A DNA stretch of 64,000 nucleotides from Neolentinus lepideus HHB14362 ss-1 (Eukaryota; Basidiomycota; Agaricomycetes; Gloeophyllales; Gloeophyllaceae): assembly GCA_001632425.1 (NCBI GenBank), contig KV425586.1, positions 62,001-126,000 on the forward strand. The letters are read 5' to 3'. The number at the start of each line of letters is the position of its first letter. Position 1 is the first letter of the stretch. Under the pieces are notes generated by a model. It did no database searches, was not told where the DNA came from, and worked only from the letters and a program-made list of their open reading frames with translations. Shown here in pieces: positions 10,886 to 22,817 of the stretch. A program made the translations under genes and the position numbers.

Positions 10886-12609
10886 TCAAGTACACCACTT
10901 GAGATATGGTATCTCACTGTGATCTTTCACATGTTGGTCATCCCAGAGATATTCCACTGTCTTGGGAGCGGGACCTGGATCTTGACCAATCTCGCTATCC
11001 AACAGTACAGGAGAAGCATTAGCTGAAATCCGGTATCCTGTGTCTGTGTGAATGTAAACTCTCGGGTCATCGTCGTTCGGGTCGCCCTCCCCGAAACAAT
11101 CCTTTGGAGCCGGGACAATAGCAGTCACGGAGTCATTACGATTGACGATGCGCCATGTAGAGCCAGGGGCCGTCTTGAGGGCCGTTTGCAGCTGCGAGGT
11201 GAAGTTGTTTTCTGCGACACGTGGACTGCCGTAAGTGTACATATCGCCGAGAGTCCACTCCACTGGATTTGTGGAGTAATAGAGAAGCAACTGGGCGTAA
11301 CAGAGTGTAGCATAAGATGCACCCAAGGAGTGTCCCTGATGCATAGAGTGAATATTTTTGCAAGTGATCACGGTCAAGAACGTACCGTAGAGTGCACGAC
11401 AAGTTTAGTCGAGCCTTCAGGCAGCAGCGAGGCGCTCTCCTGAAGGAACTCCACGATATGGTCTAACGTTCCGTCAGATGAGGCCGTATACCGAGACTAT
11501 ACGGACTCACCCATAGGTACTCCCCAATCTCCGTACGTCCCGAACAGACCGTTGGAGACGCCTTCCGACACGTTGGTGTTCCAAAGAATCGACGAATCTC
11601 CCGTCGCCTTGGGGTCCCGGTTTAGATCAGTGTTCCATTCGGGTGTAGAGGTAGTGCCCTGTGAAATGCGTCAGCAGGTGAGTGGTCTCATCCCCGTTAT
11701 CATTATGGCGAAACAACTTTAAAAGCAATCCCGACGAACGACATGTTCTTTGAGAAGGCACCGCAGAATGGTCCGACGATGACTTCTTGACCATCAGGAC
11801 TACGCTGGTAGCAGCAACCGCCCAGTTAGAACATCAGTCGTGGACAGTGATCCATAACACGACTGCACTAACCTGAAAGAGGTCTGAGGGAGTGTATCAG
11901 GTTTGAGACTGCTCTGAAAAAATTGATATCGCTCAGCTTACCACAGATGGTCACATAATCGAAGCCCCAAACTTTGGCCTGCAATCGGACCGTCAGCTAG
12001 CTGTAATAGCCAGTGGAGTACTACTGACGATTCCCTGAATGTCCGTGTCTGCCTCCTCGAGATACTTAATAGCCTTTTTTTCGTTGCCTAACTTTGCTTC
12101 CCTTATGGCGGCAACAACCTTTGTCACATCTCTGAAAAATAATGTTGGATGGTTCAGCTCGGATGCTAGAGTCTGAAGTAGCGGATGCTAGTACGGACCG
12201 CAAATATACTGCAGAGCTTTCGAGGAATGTTAGGATGGTATTTTCCCAGCTTATCGTGTTTTTCCTGGCAGGTCCGCGTCAATAACACACGTCGATACTC
12301 AGAATAAATAGGTGCGCACTGGCCGAAAACCCCTATGGAATGGTGGCGAAGTGTCAGATCGTCATGTTCTCCCAGAGAACCATCTCACTCACGTTTTTCC
12401 ACAGCGTCGTCAAACTGCGTCTTTGCCTGTTGCGTCCACACCTTCAGAAGGTCAACACTAAGCCCATCGGAACCGTCTATCGGTGGGTTGTCAGAATCCT
12501 GGTCAAGCTTGTAGTTGTCTCCGATCTGCGATAGTTGCTGCACATGGTGGTATCGCAGCTCGGTGTGCAGGCGAGCATACTCGGTTTCACGCGAGATTGA
12601 ATCAGCCAT
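10886..12609 (-). CDS. class 3 lipase-like alpha/beta hydrolase (intracellular)
   Basis: Fungal lipase-like protein in about seven exons. Start MADSISRETEYARLHTEL at 12609; first exon ends ..FDDAVEK before GTGAGT. Middle exons give DVTKVVAAIREAKLGNEKKA, then AKVWGFDYVT, then FVGIAFKGTTSTPEWNTDLN, a lipase-3 strand with the oxyanion region. The nucleophile elbow is GHSLGA in the last exon, followed by TYGSPRVAEN, then RNDSVTAIVPAP (Asp side) and DHSEIPYLKW, whose His fits the catalytic triad. No signal peptide, so it probably acts inside the cell on acyl esters; the substrate is unknown. The 5' region of the gene is divergent from nothing obvious. Internal exon borders between 11460 and 12340 were read by eye and are approximate. 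Confidence 0.85.
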
Positions 12610-14564
12610 AGGGAGAATGTGTCGTGTTCGAAGGTGGGTGGTGCACTGGATAATTACATCTATGGAGCATTCCTCCTTTTATAGACGGGCTAGATTTTCT
12701 TAACCATGTTGATGCAAAGTCCCGTGCAAGTCACGGGTCAGCTCTTGTTCGAGCTAGACATCGGGCTCAGCAGTGTTCCGAACTTACAATGATGCAATAA
12801 CATTAGCGAGAGCTATGAGTGTAGGTACTAGATAAACTTGAACACAGCGCTAAGCGTATAAGTGGGCAGACGTACCTGACTATAGTGTGATAGAAGACCA
12901 ATGTATCACGGTCTACAATATGCCCGGTACGCAGCTACGGAGGCGATATCCCTGAATCTGGCGTAGCAGTGGCTGTAACCTCTTGAGAAGCCTTCTTCAA
13001 GTTGACCGAGCACCAGTATTTTAGAATGACAAAACTGGCCGTTTATATGTACGCAATCCGTCAATTATCTTTTTTTCGAGGTTACAGTACTTACCTCGAT
13101 AAGCATACTACTATCTTCATCTTCGCGAAGAAGGCAGTGCGATCCTGTAGTCCTTCCCATGGCCATGGGAACAAGAATGGACGCCCATGTCAAGGCAGAG
13201 TTCCCAACTACGCTATGCACGGAACAGATATATTGCCGTCCATCGCAGGACTTGATATCTGCCATATAACGTTTGAACCCGCCACTATGGGTCAGGACAT
13301 CATTGCCACCGCAAGCGAGTGTCCCAGCTATGCAAGCTGCTCATATGTTTCGTAAAAATGTCGGCAAATGAAGAGATGTGTAATAATAGCTCACCGTAGC
13401 CTAGAGCATGATGAGTTAAGTGTTCTCAGTAATGTTCAGATTCCTATGTTAGTAGCCCGAAAGCGCCTTCCTCCTTTTGTATCACTCTACAAAAGGCTTG
13501 AGCGCCCATACTAGTGTCAACTGATCGGCAGTTCAAGCTCAAGCCCGGTATACACACCACAGCAACTTTCAAGTCAAAGTCAAGATGCCTGCGATAGCCT
13601 TCCAGTATTCATAGGTGTTGAGGTATATCCTGTCGGAGCAGCGGGGGAGGGACTCGGGAGTCTCCCGCTTTTTATCAATTAAAGTTTCATTAATCGGAGC
13701 CAATACTTCCCATCGTTGCAAGTAGGATCAAGCCACTAGATTATGATATAGCCTTCCGAACATACTCCGCGCCGACGAATCACGATATCTGGATCTTGCA
13801 GTCTGTTCGACCCAATATGCACCTTCGAAAGAGAGCCAACTTCTGGATACGGTGCATGTAAAAGGCCGGACCAAGCGTGCCCCGTTATAACACAATTGAC
13901 GAGTGACTGAAAGCTTCCTTGGCAGTGACACGGCTGGTGCAGATACTGACTGACAAGAGAAGAGGTAGACCAGACACCCGGGACAGACTGCTCGAAGTCC
14001 AAGGGACACATGTGCAGTATCAGAAGGAGTCTACGGAGAGTCATCTCAGTGTCCGTCTTCGACAAGATACACAATGACCAAATACCTTAAGTAAAGGGCT
14101 TGCGAGACAGTGATCACGGCACATATGAGAAGTAACTAAAATGCTCAAGCGTCAGACCACATGAACAAAAGGAATCTAATAATTACTTCCGTAGTCTATG
14201 GTATAACAACGTAGGGTATGTCTGCAAACGGTCGAACATCAAGTCGACAACTTATCCAAACGAACGTCGCCTTGCAGTGGAGATACAAGTCAAAATAGTA
14301 TGAAATGAGAAAGATGTGATAAAGTCCATTTGCTGTGTCCAAAAACACACTAGTACTAGAAAATATGATGGTAGGCGGATGCGGCACAGGACGATGATCA
14401 GGGACTCGAGTCTTTTGCAATCACACTTCACGAAACGTCCACTCCTCTAATATACCCTCTCCTTAACCAAGACTAATTAATCCCAATTCCCGCCGACGAA
14501 CCCCAGCCCATTACATCACCCAGTCGTCGTGAATGTCATAAAATCACAAAGACGACATCAGGCT
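12610..14564. other. mostly gene-free stretch
   Basis: About 2 kb between the lipase start and the 3' end of the GPI protein gene. The only coding-like signal is the isolated exon listed at 13095-13336. A short hairpin, CCTTTTGTA with TACAAAAGG, is seen near 13473-13496. Nothing else is recognised. Confidence 0.45.
13095..13336 (-). pseudogene. isolated exon-like segment, unknown family
   Basis: An open 242-nt segment on the minus strand bounded by an acceptor-like CAG (just above 13336) and a canonical donor GTAAGT (below 13095). It encodes CIAGTLACGGNDVLTHSGGF followed by a region with ALTWASILVPMAMG and REDEDSSMLIE. Composition looks protein-like, but upstream and downstream exons cannot be joined convincingly and I recognise no family. 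It may be a remnant of a lost gene or one exon of a short gene. Confidence 0.25.
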
Positions 14565-15929
14565 TTATGACAAGAACATCATTGCGAACGTGACACCAAT
14601 GATGCCAGAGACTGCGCTGATACCGAGGGCCTCAGCACCGCTCGACGAGCCAGTAGAGCTCGCGCTGGCAGCAGAGCCAGACCTCGAAGCACTGCTTTTG
14701 CCGCCGGTCGCACTCGCACTCTTCGCAGTGCCCGTGACAGAGCCGGTAGGTGCAGAGCTCGAGGCGGAGCCAGTGCCAGCGACGGCGGCAAGGTCGGTGT
14801 AGAGGGCAGAGCTCTCGTAGGTGACGCAGTTCGACGACGAGGCGACACGCGCGGTGTACGGCATAGTGGTGATGGCACCGAGCGACTCAGGGGGCTGAGT
14901 GTAGGTCATAACCTGGCCGTTGGAGGTATAAACACCGGGGTAGTCAGCATCGTCAGAGTCGCAAACTTCGAAGGTGCCGTTCTGGGCGGTGTTGGGGTCG
15001 TTGTAAGAGCAACCGATACGGTCGAAGATGTGCTGGCAGTAGTCGGCAGCATGGGCACCGGCGGGGTCGCAGACCTTCATGCAGAATGCGTTGCCACCCA
15101 TGAAGCTGCAGACAAGTCAATATCTGCGCAGATAGTCAGCGCAATGCGATTACGTACTTGTGCCATTCGATGACTTGCTGGTACGAGCCGTTGTTGCCGT
15201 TGTTGCTGGGGAAAGCGTTAGAGTACATGAGACCACCAAGGGGGTTACCACGCTGACGTATCGCAGTCAGTCATTCCTGATTCAGTTCGTGAGACATTAA
15301 AACTCACAAGGTCAGCACCGTGGGGGTCCAACTCTCCGCCAAAGTCATCAGGCGCCATGTTGATCTGGGACTGGTCAATGAAACCGACGATCTGGATGTA
15401 GTCAGGGGTCTTCAGGTACTGGACACCCTGGAGAGCACCAGCGGGAATAAGACGAGTACCACGGCCCGCCTTCGTGCACCAGGCAACCTCCTCACCCTCG
15501 GTGTCACCGATGGTCTGGTTGGGAGTGGGAGGAGCCCACAAGCAAAAGTCTATTTTTAGAATGATAGGCGGCGTGAGTACGACGATGAAACAACTTCGCA
15601 ACGCAACAAAAATAGGCCGAAAACTCACCGTCAATATGGTTGACAAAGGCCGTCTGGCACATCGACTGCTGGTTCTCAGTTGTCGAGTTACAAAGGTTGT
15701 AACCCTGCTGGGGGCCACGAACGCCATTGGCGGGGTCGACTTGGTAGGGCTGGACGAATGGAGCTCGTAAACGGAGCTATCAATGATGCCAATCACAACT
15801 TACAATCTGGTCAGGATAGGTAAAGTGCTTCGACGCAAGGGGTTCGATAGAGGTAGAGGTACTGTCCTGGGCAAGGACGGACGAGACAGCGGCGACGGCC
15901 AAGAGGGTTGAAAGAGTGTAGCGAGCCAT
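14565..15929 (-). CDS. secreted GPI-anchored protein, macrofage-activating-glycoprotein-like
   Basis: CDS is complement(join(14565..15105,15158..15252,15308..15549,15629..15749,15804..15929)), 374 aa; the frame holds through all four introns. Signal peptide MARYTLSTLLAVAAVSSVLA, cut before QDSTST. The ectodomain has PYQVDPANGVRGPQQGYN, CNSTTENQQSMCQTAFVNHI, DDFCLWAPPTPNQTIGDTEG, EEVAWCTK, GGLMYSNAFPSNNG and FCMKVCDPAGAHAADYCQHI, with paired cysteines and several N-x-S/T sites. Then comes a Ser/Thr/Ala-rich stalk of about 70 residues and a hydrophobic C-terminus after SGAEALG, typical of GPI anchoring to the cell wall or membrane. The name comes from a basidiomycete family annotated that way; its function in the fungus is not known. 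It shares its promoter region with the divergent gene at 16309. Confidence 0.85.
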
Positions 15930-16308
15930 TTAGACGACTAATAAGAGTAGTGAAGAAACAAAAAGTGTTGATGTGCGCGCGAGGCGAAGGGCGGTGGAAA
16001 AGGGAGGAGATGGCGCCGTTGTCACCTGCCAGCGTTCAAATAGGTCGGCTCCCCCGGAAACTGCCGTCCCCCGAAATAGCCTCGCAGTGGCTGGCGACGA
16101 GGCTATTTTTGGCGCACCCGTGACGACGCACGGACCACAGGCACGTGATTGCCTCGACGCGCTTTTGCAACTGTTTGGTGCCCGTTGACTCTGGGTTTTG
16201 AAGCCCCGCCGTCTGCGTCTCTTATTTAATCCCCACTATCCTTTTACCTGTCCAGCTACTCTTTCCTCTGCACCACCACCTTCTCGACGACGCCGCCCGT
16301 CTCCTACA
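15930..16308. promoter_or_regulatory. shared divergent promoter region
   Basis: 379 bp separate the start codons of two divergent genes. It contains a CACGTG palindrome at 16142-16147 and a TATTTAAT at 16223-16230, about 80 bp before the plus-strand ATG. Whether the two genes are co-regulated cannot be read from the sequence. Confidence 0.4.
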
Positions 16309-17047
16309 ATGGCCAAGACAGCTACTGGTGAGCAGACTGTCGTTTTTGTGATGGCGGTGATGGTTGAACATGATTTGTTGATGCCGCAGAAACTGCCACC
16401 AAGACCGCGACCAAGTCGGCCAACGCGAAGACGACGCGGCCAAGAAAAGGTCAGCAGTCTCAACCTATGTTTTGTCGGGCATACACCCATCCCACGGGTG
16501 CGGTACCCTATTTACCTTTGACACCAACATCGTGTATGCAGCCTGACACGCAACCCTAACCTTCCCGTTCACTACTACACCCGTTTCACCAGCTGCGCGT
16601 TCTATATCTGTTCTCGATCCTTTGTTTAGACGCTTATCTAACACTCCCGTTGGTCTACAGAGAAGGCGGAGAAAGCCGATAAGCCCAAGCGCGCGCCCAC
16701 CGCATACAACCTCTTCATGAAAGAGAACCTGCAAAAGTACCGCTCTGAGCATGATGGCATGTCTGTCAAGGAGGCCATGGCCGAGGTGCGCATGTTATCT
16801 CCTTCCCCGCCACCGCCGTGCTCATCGCATGTCTTAGGTTGCCAAGTTGTGGCGAGAGGCGCCGGAAAACCCCAACCGCGGCCAGGAGCCCAAGCCCCGG
16901 GCCGCAAAGGTACCCAAAGAAAAGGCGGAGAAGAAGCCCCGGGCAACGCGCAAGACCGCACCCAAGAAGGCTGCAGCGTCGAGCGAGACCGAGGAGCAGG
17001 ACGAACAAGATCAGGACGAGCAGGAGGCCGGAGACAGTGACGAGTAA
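16309..17047 (+). CDS. small HMG-box/YABBY-like chromatin protein
   Basis: CDS is join(16309..16327,16390..16449,16661..16785,16838..17047), 137 aa, frame checked. N-terminal 35 residues are Lys/Thr/Ala-rich and basic (MAKTATETATKTATKSANAK). Residues about 37-85 are an HMG-like box: PKRAPTAYNLFMKENL.. then SVKEAMAEVAKLWREAPENP, close to the YABBY-type HMG pattern (P-(S/T)-A-Y-N-x-F-(I/M)-K and an Ala-rich helix with W). The tail has Lys/Ala/Pro repeats, then a run of Glu, Asp and Gln, as in architectural HMG proteins. Expected in the nucleus, bending or packing DNA without strong sequence choice. The first exon is only 19 nt. The third intron (52 nt) falls between GAG and GTT. Confidence 0.8.
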
Positions 17048-19939
17048 TCCGTGATAGTCTGATACTCTAGGTACGCTTGCATTGGATGTCCTGCGCGTTG
17101 CACGTATGCTCATCGCGACCTAGCGGGACATCTCTAATGACTGTTATATTATTGCTGCGTCATCGATTTATACCCGACTCACCTTTGTCCCGTCTTTCCT
17201 CTACTTTATGTATTTCTTTGTTCATGATGACTGAGAATGATTGTGTGTAGATTACTTTTGTAGTACATTGTAGGCGCGCCTAATCCACCAGGTTTCCTTG
17301 CCATCGTCTGCGAAGTTCGAACGTCGTTACCGGCCCAGTACATGTTTGCGCTATCGTGAGCCTGGTGCTCGCTGATCTTTGCCGTCTTCTGATACTGATA
17401 ATACTGTTGCGTACTTAGACCTCGACACAAGGAGATACCGCGACATTGATCCGCTACTACCGTCGCGCCTGCCAGGTGGCTTGAATGTTTGGTGTGTTAT
17501 CTTGCTGGAACATCTGTTTCGCAATGCTGATCCACTGTCCTTTGGCCAGAGAAAATAGACGTTCCTCGGCCATGGTAGCGTCTGTCCAAAGTCTGATTAA
17601 TCAGATCACAGCTTGTCCATGTCATGATTCGGCCAGTTGCTGTTCCGACCGCTTCAGTGACTCGTTGTTCTTCCGACGGTCAGTGAGCGGTGACGGCGGG
17701 CGCTGCTGAACGCAGACGGGCGCTTTTTCCCGCATCTGATGTGCCGATGCTTGATTTCTCCGCGCTCTTCTTTCCTTGACTGCTGAGCGAAGGCAATGGA
17801 GACAATATGAGTTCCAACCATGCGTTCTGCCCCAAAGCCGCTGGTCAAACGTATGTATGTCCTTTTGACGTGGCCGGTCCTGTTTTCTCCAGAAAGAGCG
17901 CTGTAGAATCCGACACGGTGGAAGTATCCACGACCTTGGCGTAGAACCTTCGCTTTAGCGTGGCGAGTCTCATCCGAACTAGAACCAGCAAACGAGGAGA
18001 CTGTTGGCGACAGATGCAAGGGACGGCTCAAGTCTGGGCCAATTAGAAGTGGGTGTTATAGGCGTTGGAGTTACTTTACGCGACTGCCAGCACCTGGACG
18101 AGCGTCGAGCGGATGATATTCGCAGGAACCGTGTATAGCCGTTAGTCCGCATCCAGCTTACACGTCACATCTCCGGTACTTACATGCTCTCAGTATAGGA
18201 TGTCGATGGAATAAGCTCTGGGCAAAGTGTCAGAAAGTCGAAAGTCGGCTTGAGTCTGTATAGAACGACAATCCTAGAATGAACAGTGATTCAAGATGAG
18301 CATTGCTCCACGCAATCAAGTCCCTTCCCGGGCGCGCACGGACTAGCGGGCGCCAAACAGCGCGCAATCTGGCGGATATCAGCCAGGAGCTATAGCGATT
18401 GTGGTTCTGCCTTAGGGCGGCTCAGAGTACTTACTGCTAGGTCTGCGTACTAGGCTGCCACCCAGACGCGTCGAAAGTCGTGACGTATCACGTGATTAAG
18501 CCACTTCTCTCCGAAAATAGCAAGTTTGGCATTTGCCGGTCACGGCCTCGACGAGGCACTCTCAGCAGCCACCCTGCTTTCCTATACTTGTCGGCGTATC
18601 TGCCCTTCGCTCATCTGCTGGGCCGTGCGCGCTCGCTTCAGGAGTTGTAAAGAACCTCATCTACCGCGCACGCCCTCCTGTTCTTCCCTTGCCTACCAAC
18701 TCAGCGTCTAGATCTCGTCTGAGTGACTTGTCTCAACAGGAAGCGCTACCCCAGCAACGTTACACAGGTGGAAGCATTGGTGCGCGCGACGCTGCATGCA
18801 TGATAGATCCTCAGATTTCCCGAATTGACGTCCTATGCTGCAATATCGAATCCGCAGTCACTGTTCGTGTTCATTTACAGTTTGCCAAGTTCGCCGACTT
18901 CTAACACACGGATGTAGGTATGGAACATGCCTTACGCAGACTAATTGACGCATACTCATAGCCCCGCATCTAGAGGCGCATACACGTGTCATACACACTG
19001 TTATCCACGCTCTCATCCTCAAACTATCGGCTAGACCAGATGCCGGTGGTTGCGTGAAGTGGTCCCTAGATGCTTTCGGTGCTTGGTATCAGGTCATCAT
19101 AATGGACCATTGAAGGTCTTCAGAACGTTCCCAAACTTGTGCTGATACTTGGCTCCCCTGCTAGGCTCGTGACCATCCACCTCCAGCGCATCTCTAGCGC
19201 GATTTTGCCCCAATTGCGCTACGAGAGGGTGGTTACGAGCCTACTCTCCTGCTAATACAAGGTAGTCGGTCTACTCACTTGCTGGCTCTAATGTTGAATC
19301 TTGCGAGATAGGAATTGTGCGTTCAGTTCAAACTTGTGAACAGATAGGGAAGCGATTGATGAGGTATGCACTTAAAGTCAAGTATGAATATTTCCTGTTT
19401 GATTTAGGCCCACAATAGAAAGGAATCAGCGCTCCTTGACTAGGACGCATGACGCGCGAGTCTGTTCGTCGTCTGCATGGGCTTGGCCTTTTCATCAAAA
19501 TCCTTTCCGCTTTGACGCTGTTCGCACAAGATAGCATTTAATGTCCAATCACTTATGCATAACGACCTGCGCGATCCCCAACAGGTGGCCACACCGGAAT
19601 AGACGCACGTGAGAGGCGCATCACGTGACAGCGATCATTCTGCGCCACAATGATGTCCTCGACGTCAAATGACCCCCGCAGCTTTGCGTCCAGTGCCTTC
19701 CGTCTTTTGCAGGCGCACCAAAGCGGCTTGTCCCTTTCCAGACGCAGATGTGATGGGAGCCGCCCCACAACGCCAGCAGATCCGCTGCTGAGCAAGGTTA
19801 CCCCGCCGACGTCAACGCCTGGTCCGCTGCGTCATGTGCCGCCCGAGTGACGCTGCCATCCTCCGCTATATAACACTTTGCGCAGCCATTGGATCATCCA
19901 ATTTACGATTCTTTTCCCTAGAATCTCAACCTAATCAAT
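17048..19939. other. large gene-free stretch
   Basis: About 2.9 kb. Several frames of 60-125 codons exist on both strands but none shows domain resemblance, a plausible spliced partner or a codon pattern like the neighbours. CACGTG palindromes occur at 18487-18492 and 19622-19627. Long non-coding RNA or an unrecognised decayed element cannot be excluded. Confidence 0.45.
19866..19873 (+). promoter_or_regulatory. TATA box of the HAM1-like gene
   Basis: CTATATAA about 70 bp before the ATG at 19940, the usual distance for a fungal TATA element. Confidence 0.5.
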
Positions 19940-22506
19940 ATGGAGAAAACCGCTTCCGTGATTGCTGCGTTTGACGCGGGCAAGATGCCCACTCAGAAGC
20001 AGATCAGCCAGTTCGTCGACAGCGTGCTCAAGTCCGACCTGATCCAGGTCGAGCCCAGCGAGGGCAGCGGAGAGCTCAGTAAGCAGGGCAAGGTGCTCGC
20101 CCAGGACATGAGGGATGTGCTCGAGGCGTACAAGAAGCTCGGAGAGGACAAGAACGGTGAGTAGTAACGATCTCGTATATTCACTGCATAAAACTAAGTT
20201 ACGTACAGACGATGACCAGCTGCAACAAGCATTCTGGCATCTGAGCGAGGGCGACCTCTCCAATACCGAGATCAACACCGGCTTGGACGTCGACGAGGAC
20301 GAGGCCGCTCGCGACGCCCGCGCGATTCGCTCTGCGGTGCGCACATTCCTGCAGGTCGCCTGGACGAATCTCTCCTCGGAGGGCTCCTCCCTGTTCGACG
20401 ACTTTGCCTCGTTCGCGCGTCTGACGCTTGCGGATGTCGCCGAGGCCGTCGAGGTGGGCGCGGCGCAGACGAAGGAGGGGCTGCGCAGCCTGGAGGAGGA
20501 CGTTCAGCAAGGCGAGCGGGACCAGGTGGGACGGAAGAAGCGGCGCATTGAAGAGGAGGAAGAGGAGGAGGGGGAGGATGCACAGAAGAAGTTTGAGAAT
20601 GGTATGGATGCCGCAAAGAAGTATGGTTCGAAGGCGATTGGCACCGGCCAGGAGGCGACTGCTCGGGCCCAGGCGCTCAGCCAACGGACGAGTGATCGCG
20701 TGACAAGCTCGTATTACCAGGTACGCTCACTTCCCTGACTTGATCTGAATGCGACGCTAATGTCCCACTCGCGAAGATCGTCGAACGCGCCCAGAACGAC
20801 CCGGAATACCGCGAGTCTGTCACTACCGTGTTCGACATCTGCCAGAAGTGGGTGAACAAGACGCTCGACGCTGCGTCGGACGTGAACAGGGACACGTCGT
20901 TGGAGGGATTCATCAGTGACCCTACTCCGGAGCAGCACACGATCCAGGCGCTGCGCGCCATGCGCACGCTCGTGGAGCGGCTCGCGGGCGGCAAGTCGCT
21001 CGACGACTTCTTTGCGAATCTCCGCACATGCCTCGTCGACGTCCGCGAGGATGGGGGGCTCAAGAAGTGGTTCAACGACCTTTTTGCGCACGTGAGGAAG
21101 AGCCTCGGCGAGCCCGGCTACGTCCACTCGGACGAGTGTTCGGAGCGGTTTTCAGAGCTCCGTCAGCGCTGGAAGGACCTGCTCAGCCAGGATTCGGACG
21201 AGGGGCGCAAGTGGAAGGCGGATGTCAAGAAGTTTAATGAGGAGTGGACGGCGTTTAATAAGCGCATTGACCGCGACCAGGGTATCCAGCAAGTTAGGAG
21301 TGCTTGGGCGAAGTTTGGCAGCGATTTGGAGGAGACGATGCGCGAGGCGGGGAGTGCGGGTCTTCAGGTTGCCGCTGCGCAGGCGAGCTGGTTCTGGCAG
21401 GATGTCTTCAACGTGTATCTGCCCAGAGTGTTTGGTGCTCTCAAGGATATCCCGATTCCAAGGTGAGCATAGTATCCAGTTCGTGTTACATCTATGGAAA
21501 GCTGACAGTGGCGTTTAGGACCGAGTACAAGGACGGTGAGGTCGAGTTTGTTCTCGAGGACCTCGACGTCTCTTCCTTTGGTCTTCTTCCTGGCCACGTC
21601 TTCATCCGGAACATCACCGACGTCGACATCACAGCTCCAGAAGGGGACGAGGCGAAGACCGCCGTCGGCGCGTTTACGCACATCCACGTGCAGGGCATGC
21701 AGCTCGCGCTGCGCGAGGTGTCGTTTTACTACCACGACAAGACGGCGGCGGTCGGGCCCGCGGAGCATACCGGGATTATGGAGCTGACGCTCCCGCCCGA
21801 GGGCATCGATGTGGACCTGCGCGTGCGGATGTTGCCCAGTTCCCCTGCTGGCTTGGCGGAGCGCGAGAAGATGGGGGGGTTCCATAAGGTGGAGAGTGTG
21901 GATGTGAGGGTGACGGAGGGGATGGAGTTTGGTGTGAGGGAGAGTAATCACCCTGTGCTGGTGACGATGTTTAAGGGGGTTATGACGGGCGCGGTGAAGG
22001 ATATGATTGAGAGGACGGTGAGGGAGTGGATCAAGAGCGCGGTGGAGGCTGTGGATCGGGTGGCTTGGGATGTGGGGAGGCGGGCGCAGGTGTTTGAGGA
22101 TGCGGGGTTGGGGAGGGGGGCGAGTGTTGTTGCGGGGATTTGGAGCGAGCTTGGGAGGCTTGGGAGGCGGCGTGGTGGCGTGAGTGAGGGCTGGCGGGCG
22201 ACTGGGACGGGTGTTATTAGGAGGGACCCGAGTGCGAGGGAAGGGGGGGAGGCCGCGGTGTTTGCGATGGGGGCGGAACCGCAGGTGTTGGAGGCGGGGA
22301 AGAGGGGGACGAAGGGGACGAATTCGGAGAGGGTTGATGTCGATCTGGACGCGAATTTGGAGAATGCGGAGGAGGGCGTGAGGGGCGCGGGTGAGGGTGT
22401 TGGGGAGGGGGTGAGGAAGGTGAAGTCGTTTAAGGAGTGTGTGAAGCGGAAGACGGAGGAGGAGCGGGGGAGGGAGGGGTGGAAGAGTGCTGCTTTTGAC
22501 TCGTGA
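19940..22506 (+). CDS. HAM1-like lipid-binding domain protein
   Basis: CDS is join(19940..20156,20209..20720,20777..21462,21519..22506), 800 aa, frame checked across three introns. It begins MEKTASVIAAFDAGKMPTQK, followed by SQFVDSVLKSDLIQVE, typical of the HAM1-like N-terminal domain of fungi. That domain is long and helical and continues through FDICQKWVNKTLDAASD and SLDDFFANLRTCLVDVREDG to about residue 470. The HAM1-like C-terminal domain follows (about 470-700): RTEYKDGEVEFVLEDLDVSS, HVFIRNITDVD, VQGMQLALREVSFYYHDKT, a BPI/LBP-like lipid-transfer fold. The tail is Gly/Arg/Glu-rich and low complexity. Related proteins are implicated in hyphal fusion and lipid handling at membranes; the exact role here is inference. 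A strongly acidic segment (about residues 180-200) interrupts the N-terminal domain. Confidence 0.88.
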
Positions 22507-22817
22507 GTGCGTCTAGGGGACTGTGTTTTCGTTGAAGTTAAAACGTGAAGCAATTTTAATAGTTGTACGAGGAGTAATCATGTACTATCAGTAACAGTTT
22601 ATTTGGTACGGAATAACGTGATTTAAATAAGCTTTCCCTGATTACGACTCCGACATAAACGACGTGGTACTTTTCGAGTCGCTTCACTAGTTTTGTAGAC
22701 GGTTTCGGGCAACTATCCTGAAAGGTATGGTGTTGCTGTCTACGAAATGTGAATACTAAAGTGATGGACGAGCACAGACTGCGGCAGTCGAATCGTGTTG
22801 CTTTAGTTCGATAGACG

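Noticed and set aside
13736..14074. 112-codon minus-strand frame with some Leu/Cys-rich character
   Set aside because: No recognisable family and no upstream exon; could be chance.
17654..18031. 125-codon minus-strand frame
   Set aside because: Ser/Arg/His-rich, no domain, no supporting splice structure.
18487..18492. CACGTG palindromes here and at 16142 and 19622
   Set aside because: A six-base palindrome is expected several times in 64 kb; only the one in the divergent promoter is mentioned, without claim of function.
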